NCBI GenBank assembly: GCA_900455085.1
Contig: UGTZ01000001.1
Coordinates: 2,510,501-2,574,500, forward strand
Reading direction: 5' to 3'
Source of the DNA: Providencia rettgeri
GTDB taxonomy: Bacteria > Pseudomonadota > Gammaproteobacteria > Enterobacterales > Enterobacteriaceae
Length of the DNA stretch: 64,000 nucleotides
Part shown: positions 9,865-19,392 of the stretch, in pieces
Numbering within the stretch: position 1 is the first letter of the stretch
How the letters are laid out: each line of letters opens with the position of its first letter
Program-made: the position numbers and the translations under genes
The notes under the pieces: generated by a model
What the model saw: the letters and a program-made list of their open reading frames with translations, nothing else
Database searches by the model: none
What the model was told of the DNA's origin: nothing

Positions 9865-9920
9865 CTTGAGGACGACCTCAAGTGCGTATCAGCAACAGGG
9901 ACGGCCCTTTCTTCTAAAGG
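9865..9920 (+). promoter_or_regulatory. Candidate guanidine-II (mini-ykkC) riboswitch
   Basis: Two small hairpins with ACGR tetraloops stand in tandem. P1 has a 7-bp stem CTTGAGG/CCTCAAG (9865-9882) closing ACGA. P2 has a 4-bp stem AGGG/CCCT (9897-9908) closing ACGG. The 14-nt linker is within the spacing typical of mini-ykkC RNA, the class shown to bind guanidinium. CCTTT at 9906-9910, partly in P2, is complementary to the Shine-Dalgarno AAAGG at 9916-9920. Ligand-stabilised P2 would therefore free the ribosome-binding site, giving a translational ON switch for the antiporter gene. Confidence 0.85.
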
Positions 9921-9928
9921 AAAACAAT

Positions 9929-11107
9929 ATGGGGCGCTTCTGTTTCAATAGTCCACTCATCCCGTTAACAACTTGGAGCCGGTTAATCGGCTCTTGGTTA
10001 GTCGTCATTTTCTTTATTTTAAGTGGCGAAACATTACTTAATGACAGTCTTTCTGCATTTAGTGCAACTTGGATTTTTTTACTGCTGTTCATTACAATTC
10101 TCACCGCTTCCTTTGGTGTCGTTAAAGAGGCTGACCATCTTGCTGAACAATTGGGTGAGCCATACGGAACGCTGATCCTGACTTTATCTATTGTCTTAAT
10201 TGAAGTCATTCTTATTGCCTCTGTTCTACTAGGTCCCGGTGATTTTCCAACTATTGGGCGTGATTCCATATTCGCCGTGATGATGATTATCATGAACCTC
10301 GTCGTAGGTATCTGCTTACTCGCAGGTTCAGCTAGAAATGGTGAACAAGAATATAATACGCAAGGAACCAACAGTTATCTTTCAATGATCGTATTACTGA
10401 CTGGTTTAGCGTTAGTCCTACCAAATTATACCTCTAGCCAAGGGGAGTATTCCCATACGCAAGCCATTGGTATTTCAGGTATTACTATACTTATCTATGG
10501 TGCTTTCTTGTGGATGCAGATGCGAGGTCACCGCCGATTTTTTATCCAGCCGCCTAAAGGGCTGATGAATGTCCCAGAACAATACATTTCAGCTAGCGAT
10601 GCTTTGGCAGACAATAATGTCGAAAAGAAAGATAACCACGCTGAGTCAAACAAAAAAACGATTATTATTCGTTCTTGTGTGTTAATTGGGCTGATACTCC
10701 CTATTGTGTTACTTGCGCATTACTTAGCCATCGTGACTGATTACGGAATTGAAGCCTTAGGAGCACCAGCAGCAGTCGGTGGTGTCCTGATCGCCATTAT
10801 CGTATTTACACCTGAATCAATCACAGCAGTAAAAGCGGCAATGAATAATGAAATGCAACGAGCGATAAACCTTTGCCAAGGCGCATTTGTCTCAACGGTA
10901 GGTTTAACTGTGCCAGCAGTATTAATTATCGGCATTATTACCGGTAAACAAGTCATTATGGGGATTTCTAACGCGGAAATTGTTTTATTCGCAATCACCA
11001 TGTTACTGACTATGCTTTCATTTAATGGTCAGAAAACATCTCCCATTCAAGGTTGGATGCACCTTGCCATCTTTGCTGTATTTGGGCTTATTCTATTTTA
11101 TCCGTAG
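9929..11107 (+). CDS. ChaA-like cation/proton antiporter (CaCA family)
   Basis: The 392-aa protein has about 11 membrane segments and the two inverted alpha-repeats of CaCA exchangers: GEPYGTLILTLSIVLIEV near residue 85 and IVFTPESITAVKAAMNN near 290. A hydrophilic loop in the middle is rich in Asp, Asn and Lys. E. coli ChaA exports Ca2+, Na+ and K+ at high pH and is 366 aa. I start at the ATG at 9929, 8 nt after AAAGG; the upstream TTG frame runs through the riboswitch. The guanidine-type riboswitch suggests that this member may move guanidinium or serve guanidine metabolism, which is inference. Confidence 0.85.
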   Translation: MGRFCFNSPLIPLTTWSRLIGSWLVVIFFILSGETLLNDSLSAFSATWIFLLLFITILTASFGVVKEADHLAEQLGEPYGTLILTLSIVLIEVILIASVLLGPGDFPTIGRDSIFAVMMIIMNLVVGICLLAGSARNGEQEYNTQGTNSYLSMIVLLTGLALVLPNYTSSQGEYSHTQAIGISGITILIYGAFLWMQMRGHRRFFIQPPKGLMNVPEQYISASDALADNNVEKKDNHAESNKKTIIIRSCVLIGLILPIVLLAHYLAIVTDYGIEALGAPAAVGGVLIAIIVFTPESITAVKAAMNNEMQRAINLCQGAFVSTVGLTVPAVLIIGIITGKQVIMGISNAEIVLFAITMLLTMLSFNGQKTSPIQGWMHLAIFAVFGLILFYP

Positions 11108-11139
11108 TGGCTGACAAAACGTGAAGGCTGCATAAGAAA

Positions 11140-11162
11140 ATACCCGATTGGGTATCAAATTT
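11140..11162. terminator. Weak hairpin between convergent genes
   Basis: ATACCC-GATT-GGGTAT followed by an AT-rich stretch separates the antiporter from the convergent LysR gene. The stem is only 6-7 bp and AT-closed, so termination is plausible but not certain. Confidence 0.4.
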
Positions 11163-11176
11163 TATGTTAGCCTCGC

Positions 11177-12070
11177 TCACACTTTCCTTATTCTTAACAT
11201 ATCCAAAGCCAAATCATGCCATGCTTGTGCACGACGGCTTTGATGGTGATTTTTTACTGTCGCTAAAGCAATGTCGTAAGCCAATATTGGCTCAATAACT
11301 GGAATAACGGATAACCCCACTGAACTGGTGTTCTGCCACATACTGTCCGGAAGTAGCGTTATCCCTACCCCAGCTCTTACCATGGCTGTCACCAAATCTA
11401 AATGACTACTACGCCCAGAAATAGTGGGTTTTTTACTATAAACACCGCAAGCACTAACAACAAGTTCATTAATCAGAAAATCATCAGAAAAGAAAATAAA
11501 AGGCTCATCGGCTATTTCACTAAATTTAACAAATTCACGTATTGCAAGTGGATGTTGGTTGCTAACCAATAGCATTAATCGGTCGGTTGAAAAAGGGTGT
11601 ACTTCAAAGCGGTCATCAGCAAAAGGTAACATCACGGCGGCAGTTTCAACTTCACCATTTAGCATTGCCTCTCGCATTTTGCGTGTACCCAACTCAAGAA
11701 TTTTCAGTTCCACCTGTGGATAACGTCGGCTAAAGGCCATAATAATATCAGCAAAATAGGTCGATGCTATCACGGGTGGTAGCCCCACGGGTAGTACTCC
11801 AGATATAGGGCCTGACCTTTCCAGTAACGCTTTTTTCATACTGCCAAATTGTGAAAGAATTTGTCTAGCATGAGCCAATAAAATATCCCCTTCCTCCGTT
11901 AATTTAACGCCATCGACTTCCCTAATCAGCAAAGTATAACCAAGTTCATCTTCTAATTTTTTAATACTACGGCTAACCGCTGGTTGCGTTACAAATAAAC
12001 TTTCTGCCGCGCGGCTAAAACCATTGAGCTGCACAACTTCAACAAAATAACGTAATGAACGAATGTCCAT
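11177..12070 (-). CDS. LysR-family transcriptional regulator
   Basis: The 297-aa protein has the LysR winged helix-turn-helix at residues 1-60 (SRAAESLFVTQPAVSRSIKK) and a periplasmic-binding-like effector domain from about 90 on. It is divergent from the ketoacid decarboxylase gene 120 bp away, the standard arrangement for a LysR protein controlling its neighbour. The effector is unknown; an aromatic 2-oxoacid would be a reasonable guess. Confidence 0.88.
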   Translation of the reverse strand: MDIRSLRYFVEVVQLNGFSRAAESLFVTQPAVSRSIKKLEDELGYTLLIREVDGVKLTEEGDILLAHARQILSQFGSMKKALLERSGPISGVLPVGLPPVIASTYFADIIMAFSRRYPQVELKILELGTRKMREAMLNGEVETAAVMLPFADDRFEVHPFSTDRLMLLVSNQHPLAIREFVKFSEIADEPFIFFSDDFLINELVVSACGVYSKKPTISGRSSHLDLVTAMVRAGVGITLLPDSMWQNTSSVGLSVIPVIEPILAYDIALATVKNHHQSRRAQAWHDLALDMLRIRKV

Positions 12071-12191
12071 TTCGCCCCCTATAATTTTTAGTTATAGATA
12101 GAATGAGTTTAAGTGATTTCCTTTAAAGCATAATAAACGATAAAAATAATTCAACTTAGAACTATAAGCTAGACGATTAATGGAGATCAGC

Positions 12192-13845
12192 ATGATGAAT
12201 AAGACGGTTATCGAATACGTATTAGATAGAATTTACCAAATCGGTATTCACGATATTTTTGGTGTTGCTGGCGACTACGCATTCCCTATTGAAGATGCAG
12301 TATGTGAAAGTGAAAATATGCGCTGGATTGGCAACTGCAATGAACTCAATGCCTCATATGCTGCGGATGGCTATGCCCGTGTGAAAGGTGCCGCAGCGTT
12401 ATCAACCACTTTTGGTGTCGGCGAACTCAGTGCCTTAAATGGTATTGCTGGCGCTTATGCCGAACATCTTCCCGTTTTTCATCTTGTTGGTATGCTAGCA
12501 AGCGGAGTTCAAAAAAAACCACCGTTTAGTTCACCATACCCTAGGAAATGGTGATTTCGATGTATTTTATCAAATGAGCCAACATTTAAGCTGTGCTCAC
12601 GCTATTTTAACGCCTGAAAATTGTATTGCCGAAACAGAACGTTTAATTACAACCGCTTTACAAGAATCTCGACCCGTTTATTTAGGTTTCCCTTCTGACT
12701 ATGCTGTTATGCCAATTAAAGCAGATGAAACACCTGAAACTATCACTATAAATAAAAGTCATAGCAAGTCATTATCAGCTGCAGTTACCGCTATTGTTGA
12801 AAAACTCACATCGAGTACAAAAGCCTGTATTATTCCTGGGATTTTAACGGCTCGTTTCGGCTTAACGACTGATGTTGAGGCTATTATTCAGAAAACTGGC
12901 CTACCTTATGCCACCATGTTTATGGATAAAGGGGTATTAAGCGAATCTAACTCTCAATATATGGGGATTTATAATGGAAAACTAATGAACCCTGATGTGC
13001 GAGAATTCGTCGAGAGCTGTGACTGTGTTATGGGGATCGGTGCAGTATTAACGGACTTCAACACCGGCAGCTTTACCGCAACGATTGCCCCTGAAAGCTG
13101 TATTAACATTCTTTCTGACCATGTGAAAGTGGGTTCCGCTATCTACCCGAATGTATTGATGAAAGATGTGTTAGATAAATTAAAAGAACTTGCGCCCTCA
13201 CTTAACCATGCCGGGCTCAAAGCTCAAGGATTAGGATCACCGCAGCAAGGTGAAAATGGCCAAATTACCGCCTCATATTTGTACCCTCGCCTAGAAAAAA
13301 TGTTCCGTAAGGACGACATTATTATTGCAGAAACGGGAACAGCATCTATGGGGTTAGGTTTTGCTTTATTACCTGAAAATGCACAATTTCACAACCAAAC
13401 ATTATGGGGATCTATCGGCTGGGCAACTCCCGCAGCCTTTGGTGCAGCAATTGCAGAGCCACAGAAGCGAGTTATTTTAGTGACTGGGGAAGGTTCTCAC
13501 CAACTCACGGCCCAAGAGATTAGCCAGTTTGCCCGCTTTGGTTTAAAACCGATTATTTTCGTCCTAAATAATGATGGCTATTTAATTGAACGACTTCTGT
13601 GTAAAAATCCTGAAGCCTATTACAACGACTTACCCCAATGGAATTATGCACAGCTCCCCGCCGCATTAGGTTGTAATGATTGGTATTGTCAGCGTGTAAC
13701 CAACTGCAATGAATTAGACAATGCGATTAAGCAGGCCGAACTATCGAACCATGCGGCCTATATTGAGGTAGTTATGGATAGATATGCCGCATCTGAGCTT
13801 GCAGAAAAACTTGGTAAATCAGTAGCATCTTTATATTCATTTTAA
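12192..13845 (+). pseudogene. Indolepyruvate/phenylpyruvate-type decarboxylase, frameshifted
   Basis: This is a thiamine-diphosphate-dependent 2-oxoacid decarboxylase of the PDC/IpdC type, about 550 aa. The N-terminal half has GVAGDYAFPIEDAV and the cofactor-activating Glu region NCNELNASYAADGYAR. The C-terminal half has the cofactor motif GEGSHQL...LNNDGY, where Glu replaces the usual GDG Asp. The reading frame breaks at a run of eight A at 12511-12518: with seven A the protein continues as KNHRLVHHTLGNGDFDVFYQM, typical of the family. The break may be a mutation, a sequencing error or a transcriptional-slippage site. The start at 12192 follows GGAG by 6 nt. Confidence 0.85.
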
Positions 13846-13857
13846 ATTGACAAATTA

Positions 13858-13890
13858 TGGCAGCCATTGCGCTGCCAATGTCTTTATGAT
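13858..13890. terminator. Hairpin between convergent genes
   Basis: TGGCAGC pairs with GCTGCCA around a 6-nt loop, 12 bp after the decarboxylase stop and before the convergent oxidoreductase. The downstream T tract is poor. Confidence 0.5.
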
Positions 13891-14864
13891 GTAAATACCA
13901 GCCCTACATCGTTTCGTGATTGGTGCAATATTTTTGAGACAATTAATGCTAATTCAAGCAATTCATCGCATTTAGCATGGTTTTTACTAGCAATTTGCTC
14001 ACGAAAGAATGCAAACTCATAGACCATATGATTGATTGTTGCATCCCGAGATACGTTGGATATTTCCCCATCAATACAAACCTCAACTGACTGGCAGAGG
14101 CTTGGGGCTCCCGTGATACAAATATGCCCTTTAGTACCTTGAATAATAAAGTAGCCAGGGCTCGCCGAATCTTTCGCTCCCACACACGATGCAACTGAAT
14201 GCTCAAAATGGGCCGTTAGCACCCCTGATGTATCAATTCCATTAAACCCTTTATTACAAATATAGTGGCTACTATTGGGTGCTCCCATCAAGGCTGATAA
14301 CAAATAAATGTTATATAAATTAATATCATAGAGCGCACCGCCTGCTTGCTGTGGGTCAAAAGCAGCATGAATACGGCCTTGCAAATAGTCATTGTATCGA
14401 CTTGAATATTGGGAATAATTACCGTGAATCACTTTGATTTCACCTATTTTATCAATGTTTTGCTTGATAAAGTGAAATTCAGGGGTATAAATAGACGTAA
14501 TGGCTTCAAACAAAAAAAGCCCCCTAGTCTGTGAAATGGAAATTAACGCCTGCAACTGTTGCCAATTTGGTGTAAACGGTTTTTCGCATACCACATGTTT
14601 GTCAGCCATTAATGCATCAAAGGTATACTGATAATGTAAATGATTTGGCAAACCTATGTATATCACCTCAACATCAGGGTCTTGTAACAACTTTTGATAA
14701 TCAGTATACAACTTTGCTATACCGAATTGTTGGCAAATAACCTGTCCCTTTTCAATACTTTCCGCCCGAACACACAGTGCGACTAGCTCTATCCCTTGCA
14801 CCTGTATTAAAGCATCAAGAGCCGACATGATTATTTTTCCAGAACCGACCAGCGCTAGTTTCAT
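13884..14864 (-). CDS. Gfo/Idh/MocA-family oxidoreductase
   Basis: The 326-aa protein has an N-terminal Rossmann fold (MKLALVGSGKIIMSA), the family signature CEKPFTPNWQQL with the catalytic-site Lys near residue 95, and the C-terminal alpha/beta dehydrogenase domain (GGALYDINLYN). Such enzymes use NAD(P) to oxidise or reduce sugars, inositols or biliverdin-like substrates. No sugar transporter is adjacent, so the substrate cannot be inferred. It is convergent with the decarboxylase gene. Confidence 0.8.
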   Translation of the reverse strand: MKLALVGSGKIIMSALDALIQVQGIELVALCVRAESIEKGQVICQQFGIAKLYTDYQKLLQDPDVEVIYIGLPNHLHYQYTFDALMADKHVVCEKPFTPNWQQLQALISISQTRGLFLFEAITSIYTPEFHFIKQNIDKIGEIKVIHGNYSQYSSRYNDYLQGRIHAAFDPQQAGGALYDINLYNIYLLSALMGAPNSSHYICNKGFNGIDTSGVLTAHFEHSVASCVGAKDSASPGYFIIQGTKGHICITGAPSLCQSVEVCIDGEISNVSRDATINHMVYEFAFFREQIASKNHAKCDELLELALIVSKILHQSRNDVGLVFTS

Positions 14865-15290
14865 CTCTATTATCCATTAAGAAAAGTGAATTTCATTTTG
14901 CCATAAGGCTCATTATTTAAGAAATGCCTTCGATGCTTTTTGATAACCTCTGCCATTTCCGTATTTTCCCCTTAAAAATTCAATAAAAACGACGCATTTT
15001 TTCACTGGAGGTTCTTTTATTTATTGCTGGTGTACTAACCAATTTCACTAGGTGAACCAAATAACCGCCATAAATGACGATTAGCTTCCCATTTACAATA
15101 ATTTCTATTCACGTTGTAAGCAAAACTTTCTCATTTCACGTTTTATATAACCAATTGTTTTATCTTATAAATATTTTATTTCTCTTTTTTTTCACTGACA
15201 TAAACCTTTTTAAAACCCTAACTCACATCACAATTTATTAACAACTCTCTTGAATCATTTTTTATTATTCTCCATGCTAATTTTATTAAA
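14865..15290. other. Gene-free AT-rich region upstream of the IclR operon
   Basis: About 425 bp without a convincing ORF. It must hold the promoter of the divergent oxidoreductase and that of the IclR operon. I see no RNA gene. Confidence 0.5.
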
Positions 15291-15317
15291 TAAACCAATG
15301 GTTTACTGTATAAACCA
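15291..15317 (+). promoter_or_regulatory. Candidate IclR operator
   Basis: A perfect palindrome TAAACCA-A-TGGTTTA (15291-15305) is followed by a third half-site TAAACCA at 15311-15317. It lies directly before the GAGG ribosome-binding site and start of the IclR gene, as expected for an autoregulatory operator. That IclR binds it is inference from position and symmetry. Confidence 0.55.
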
Positions 15318-15329
15318 ACCGAGGTTAAG

Positions 15330-16052
15330 ATGAAAGAGAATATTGTCACTGCCGTTGATGATGCTTTATTGTTATTGATGCTATTAGGTGAAAAAAACAA
15401 TCTTGGATTAAGTGAACTTGCACGCTTATCTGGCATGAATAAATCCAAGGTATACCGTTTATTATGCACGTTAGAAAACCGTCATTTCGTGCAAAAAAAT
15501 GAAAACCCAGTGACCTATCATTTAGGCCATCAATTATTAAGCTTGGGGAATTGCGCTCGCCAGCAAATAAACTATATCCAAGTCGCAGAAGTTGAAGCAG
15601 AGCAACTCCGTCAACGTTTTGATGAAAACATTCAAATGCGTATACGTGACAACGGTGAAATTTTACAAGTTCTTCATAAGCCATCAGGGCAATCACTTCA
15701 AGTACGCAGTGAAGCTGGCAATCGCCGGCCGTTAGGATCTGGAGCGTCAGGCAGAGTACTATTGGCTTACTCCCCTAAAGATGTTCAAGCACATTTTATT
15801 GAAAAGAACCCCTCAATTGAAAAATCAATTGCCACCATACGCTCACAAGGTTTTGCCATTACCCGAGGCGAATTAACCGCAGGTATCGGTGCTATTGCCG
15901 CACCTATCTTTTCACAACACGGGGAATGCATTGCTTCACTGAGCATTAGCTTACCACTAAGCCGTTTTTCTGATGAAAAAGAACAAGATATGACTGAACA
16001 ACTGCTTCTGTCTGCTTTACGCATATCAAGGCAGCTCGGTTACGACTCATAA
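15330..16052 (+). CDS. IclR-family transcriptional regulator
   Basis: The 240-aa protein has an N-terminal winged HTH (NLGLSELARLSGMNKSKVYRLL, residues about 25-46) and the GAF-like IclR effector domain with PLGSGASGRVLLAY. It is the first gene of a unit with a YfcC-type transporter (25 bp gap) and a CocE-type hydrolase (4 bp gap), so it probably controls uptake and hydrolysis of one class of substrate. The start at 15330 follows GAGG by 6 nt. Confidence 0.88.
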   Translation: MKENIVTAVDDALLLLMLLGEKNNLGLSELARLSGMNKSKVYRLLCTLENRHFVQKNENPVTYHLGHQLLSLGNCARQQINYIQVAEVEAEQLRQRFDENIQMRIRDNGEILQVLHKPSGQSLQVRSEAGNRRPLGSGASGRVLLAYSPKDVQAHFIEKNPSIEKSIATIRSQGFAITRGELTAGIGAIAAPIFSQHGECIASLSISLPLSRFSDEKEQDMTEQLLLSALRISRQLGYDS

Positions 16053-16077
16053 TTAATACAATAAAAGAGACAACACC

Positions 16078-17493
16078 ATGCAACCAACAAACAACACTAT
16101 ACAAACTCCATCGTCACCACCAGGCTGGCAAATGAATCCAGTTTTAGTAATGTTAACTATTGTTATCATTGCCTTTTTAATGACTTATTTTGTTAATTCA
16201 GGCCAATATGAGCGCGATGGTAAAAAAGTCATTCCGGACTCTTACCAAACTATCACTAAAGACATCACGTTAGAGCAATTATTAGGTACTGAAAAATCAG
16301 AAGAAGGTACTGCCGCTCCCGTCAGTTTACCTCAACTGTTTAAAGCGATCCCCGAAGGAATTGTTAAACAATCACCGCTTATTTATATGGTTCTATTCAT
16401 CGGAGGAATGTTTGGAATTCTCAATAAAACAGGGGCAATAGAATCAGGGTTAGAACGGTTGCTTCACGTCACCCGAGGCAATATCTATTTGTTGATCCCT
16501 TTCTTAATGATTGTATTTTCCATGGGAAGTACCTTTATGGGGTTAGCCAAAGAGTACCTTTTGGTTATTCCCATGGTTATTGCCTTAGTGAAACGCGTTG
16601 GGTTGAATGAACTTATTGGGCTTGCCATTGTAGCGATTGCGGTTAAGGTAGGATACCTCGCCTCCATCACCAATCCATATGCACTTTCTATCGCACAACC
16701 GCTTGTTGGTCTACCGGTTTTTAGTGGTTTAAGTATGCGGATTGCAGCGTACCTTATTTTTATTACACTCGGTATTTTATTTGTTTTCTATAGCATTCGT
16801 AAAACGACACTCACAAGCTATGTGGTTGAAGAACATAATCAAACCACACAATTAACCCATCGTCATAAACTTATGTTAATTGTCTTAGCTATCGGTGTTG
16901 CATTTTTAGTCTATGCCTCTAATCGCTGGCATTGGAAAAATAATGATTTATCTGCTTACTATTTATTCTTAAGTGTCATTTTAACTTTTTGTAGTGGTTT
17001 AACTGCAAGTGCCGCCGCTAACGCATTTGTCAGTGGAATGAAAAAAGTCCTCATCGCAGGAGTGTTAATTGGGTTAGCGACAGCGGTCGAAATTATTCTT
17101 TCTCAAGGTAAAATTCTCGATACCATTATTCATCAATTAGTTGGACTAGTCGGTAATCACGGTCCTTATGTTTCATCATATAGCATGTTTATTTCTCAAC
17201 TATTATTAGACATTGCCATTCCATCAACTTCTGGGCAAGCCGCTGTCACAATGCCAATTTTAGGCCCCGTTGGTGAAATTTCTGGTGTTTCTCCTCAAAC
17301 AACCGTTTTTGCATTTTTAATGGGTAATGGGCTGACTAACATGATCACACCAACATCCAGTGGGTTATTAATCTTCTTAGCTACGGCAGGCGTAAGTTGG
17401 ACTACTTGGGCGAAGTATATTTTACCGCTATTTTTAATTTTTATGGCAATCAGTATCGGCTTACTGACTATCGCCGTGACCATAGGGTATTAA
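16078..17493 (+). CDS. YfcC/DcuC-type membrane transporter
   Basis: The 471-aa protein has about 12 membrane segments. The first is preceded by a short polar tail (NPVLVMLTIVIIAFLMTYF), and a soluble loop of about 55 residues follows it. SMGSTFMGLAKEYL and the C-terminal PTSSGLLIFLATAGV match the YfcC branch of the DcuC superfamily, which includes C4-dicarboxylate and putative basic amino-acid carriers. Its substrate is unknown; the next gene suggests a peptide, amide or ester taken up for hydrolysis. Confidence 0.82.
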   Translation: MQPTNNTIQTPSSPPGWQMNPVLVMLTIVIIAFLMTYFVNSGQYERDGKKVIPDSYQTITKDITLEQLLGTEKSEEGTAAPVSLPQLFKAIPEGIVKQSPLIYMVLFIGGMFGILNKTGAIESGLERLLHVTRGNIYLLIPFLMIVFSMGSTFMGLAKEYLLVIPMVIALVKRVGLNELIGLAIVAIAVKVGYLASITNPYALSIAQPLVGLPVFSGLSMRIAAYLIFITLGILFVFYSIRKTTLTSYVVEEHNQTTQLTHRHKLMLIVLAIGVAFLVYASNRWHWKNNDLSAYYLFLSVILTFCSGLTASAAANAFVSGMKKVLIAGVLIGLATAVEIILSQGKILDTIIHQLVGLVGNHGPYVSSYSMFISQLLLDIAIPSTSGQAAVTMPILGPVGEISGVSPQTTVFAFLMGNGLTNMITPTSSGLLIFLATAGVSWTTWAKYILPLFLIFMAISIGLLTIAVTIGY

Positions 17494-17497
17494 TAAA

Positions 17498-19318
17498 ATG
17501 GATATGAAGAATTACCGGATAAAAATGCGTGATGGAATAATGCTATCTACTGATGTTTATTTTCCACAAACTCAATCAACTACGTCTTTTCCCGTTATTA
17601 TCGAGCGAACCCCCTATGATAAAAGCGCACCTTCTCGTTCGGAAAAAACGGTATCAGGCCAGCAAATAACACGCCAAGAAATGGCGAAATACTTCAATGA
17701 GTATGGTTTTATTGTTGTGTATCAGGATTGCCGTGGACGCTATGAGTCCGAAGGAAAGTTCACAAAATATATTAATGAAGCCGAGGATGGTTTTGATACA
17801 TTACAATGGATTATGGAAAAACCCTGGTGTAATGGCAAAATAGGTTCAATGGGCCTCTCTTATGCCGCTCATACACAATTAGCCATGGCGTGTCTAAACC
17901 CTCCAGGTTTACACACGATGGTGCTGGATTCCGGTGGATTTGCCAACGCCTATCAATGTGGGATCCGTCAAGGAGGCGCTTTTGAACTCAAACAAGCTAC
18001 TTGGGCATTTAAACAAGCTAAACTAAGCCCAGTCGCCCAGCAATCTCCCGATATTTTAGCTGCACTCGAACAAGAAAATATCCATGAATGGTTCACAACA
18101 ATGCCATGGTATCAAGGACAAACATTGCTTAAACACGTCCCTGAATATGAATCGTATTTATTTGAACAATGGGAAGAAGAGTGTTTTTCCGATTATTGGC
18201 AGAAAATCGGCATCTATGCTGAAGGATATTATGACCAAATACCTGATATCCCAGTATTATTCATGTCCAGTTGGTATGATGCCTATGTCAGTTCAACATT
18301 AGATAACTATCATGCATTTGTTACTAAAAAACAATCACCTCAAAAATTAATCATGGGCCCTTGGCTCCATGGTGACCGCAATATCACTCATAGTGGTGAC
18401 GCAGAGTTCGGTTATATCGCCGCATTTGATAACAATGTCAGTGAAAGTTGGCTTTCTTGCCGGTTGAACTGGTTTGAAGCTCACTTAAAAGATGAAAACT
18501 CCAAAAACAATCATGAAGATGTAACAATATTTATGATGGGTGGTGGAAGCGGTAAACGTAACCAACAAGGGCGTATAGAGCATGGTGGAAAATGGCTTAA
18601 CTGCCATCAATGGCCTTTAGCAAATACTGAAAAAACTGCATATTATCTGTGGCCAGATAACACATTATATCTTCACCCCTACACTAAAACAGCCTCAATA
18701 TCCTATTGTTATGACCCTAAGCACCCAGTCCCTACCATTGGCGGAGCCTTAACTTCAGGCCAACCGATATTTTGGGGAGGAGCTTTTAACCAACGTGAAT
18801 TACCGCAATTTTTTGGTAGCAAACAAAATAACCTACCTCTTTCTGCCCGTTGTGATGTCTTAGTTTTCGAAACGGAAGAATTGCAAACAGATGTCTGTTT
18901 AGCCGGTGAAATAGAGGTGTCACTTTGGATCAGTAGTGATGCTTTAGATACAGATTTTACTGCAAAGCTTATTGATGTTTACCCACCTAGTGCCGATTAC
19001 CCACAAGGTTATGCCATGAATATTACAGATGGCATTATTCGTTGCCGTTTTCGGCATGGATATGAGAAAAAGGAATTATTAACACCAAATGAAATTGTCG
19101 AAGTGAAAATTAAGCCCTTTGCCTGTGCAAATCGTTTCGCAAAAGGGCACCGTATCCGATTAGATATTTCTAGTAGCAACTTCCCTAAGTATGACTTCAA
19201 TACAAATACAGGTAAAACTATCGCAGGTGACAGAACATGGAAAATAGCCTGTAATAGCCTACATTTTTCTAGTGAGCACCCGTCAAAAATTATTTTGCCG
19301 GTGATCAACGAGGCTTAA
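17498..19318 (+). CDS. CocE/NonD-family alpha/beta hydrolase (S15-type)
   Basis: The 606-aa enzyme has the S15/CocE layout: an alpha/beta-hydrolase core, a helical insertion around residues 180-260, and a C-terminal jelly-roll domain (XPP_PepC). The nucleophile lies in GSMGLSYAAHTQ near residue 130 and the catalytic His in GPWLHGDRN near 290. Relatives include cocaine esterase and X-prolyl dipeptidyl peptidase, so it cleaves an ester or amide bond. No signal peptide is visible, so it acts on imported substrate. It starts 4 bp after the transporter stop. Confidence 0.85.
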   Translation: MDMKNYRIKMRDGIMLSTDVYFPQTQSTTSFPVIIERTPYDKSAPSRSEKTVSGQQITRQEMAKYFNEYGFIVVYQDCRGRYESEGKFTKYINEAEDGFDTLQWIMEKPWCNGKIGSMGLSYAAHTQLAMACLNPPGLHTMVLDSGGFANAYQCGIRQGGAFELKQATWAFKQAKLSPVAQQSPDILAALEQENIHEWFTTMPWYQGQTLLKHVPEYESYLFEQWEEECFSDYWQKIGIYAEGYYDQIPDIPVLFMSSWYDAYVSSTLDNYHAFVTKKQSPQKLIMGPWLHGDRNITHSGDAEFGYIAAFDNNVSESWLSCRLNWFEAHLKDENSKNNHEDVTIFMMGGGSGKRNQQGRIEHGGKWLNCHQWPLANTEKTAYYLWPDNTLYLHPYTKTASISYCYDPKHPVPTIGGALTSGQPIFWGGAFNQRELPQFFGSKQNNLPLSARCDVLVFETEELQTDVCLAGEIEVSLWISSDALDTDFTAKLIDVYPPSADYPQGYAMNITDGIIRCRFRHGYEKKELLTPNEIVEVKIKPFACANRFAKGHRIRLDISSSNFPKYDFNTNTGKTIAGDRTWKIACNSLHFSSEHPSKIILPVINEA

Positions 19319-19343
19319 ACTATTATTAGCTAATAAACTATTT

Positions 19344-19377
19344 GCCCACTTTAGCTGCCAACAGCGCTAAAGCGGGC
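19344..19377. terminator. Bidirectional terminator hairpin
   Basis: GCCCACTTTAGC pairs with GCTAAAGCGGGC with one mismatch, between the convergent hydrolase and iron-binding-protein genes. Confidence 0.7.
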
Positions 19378-19392
19378 TACATGAGAAGATAA

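Noticed and set aside
12180..13845. Two independent decarboxylase-related genes
   Set aside because: The halves join perfectly into one family-length enzyme if one A is removed, so it is one broken gene.
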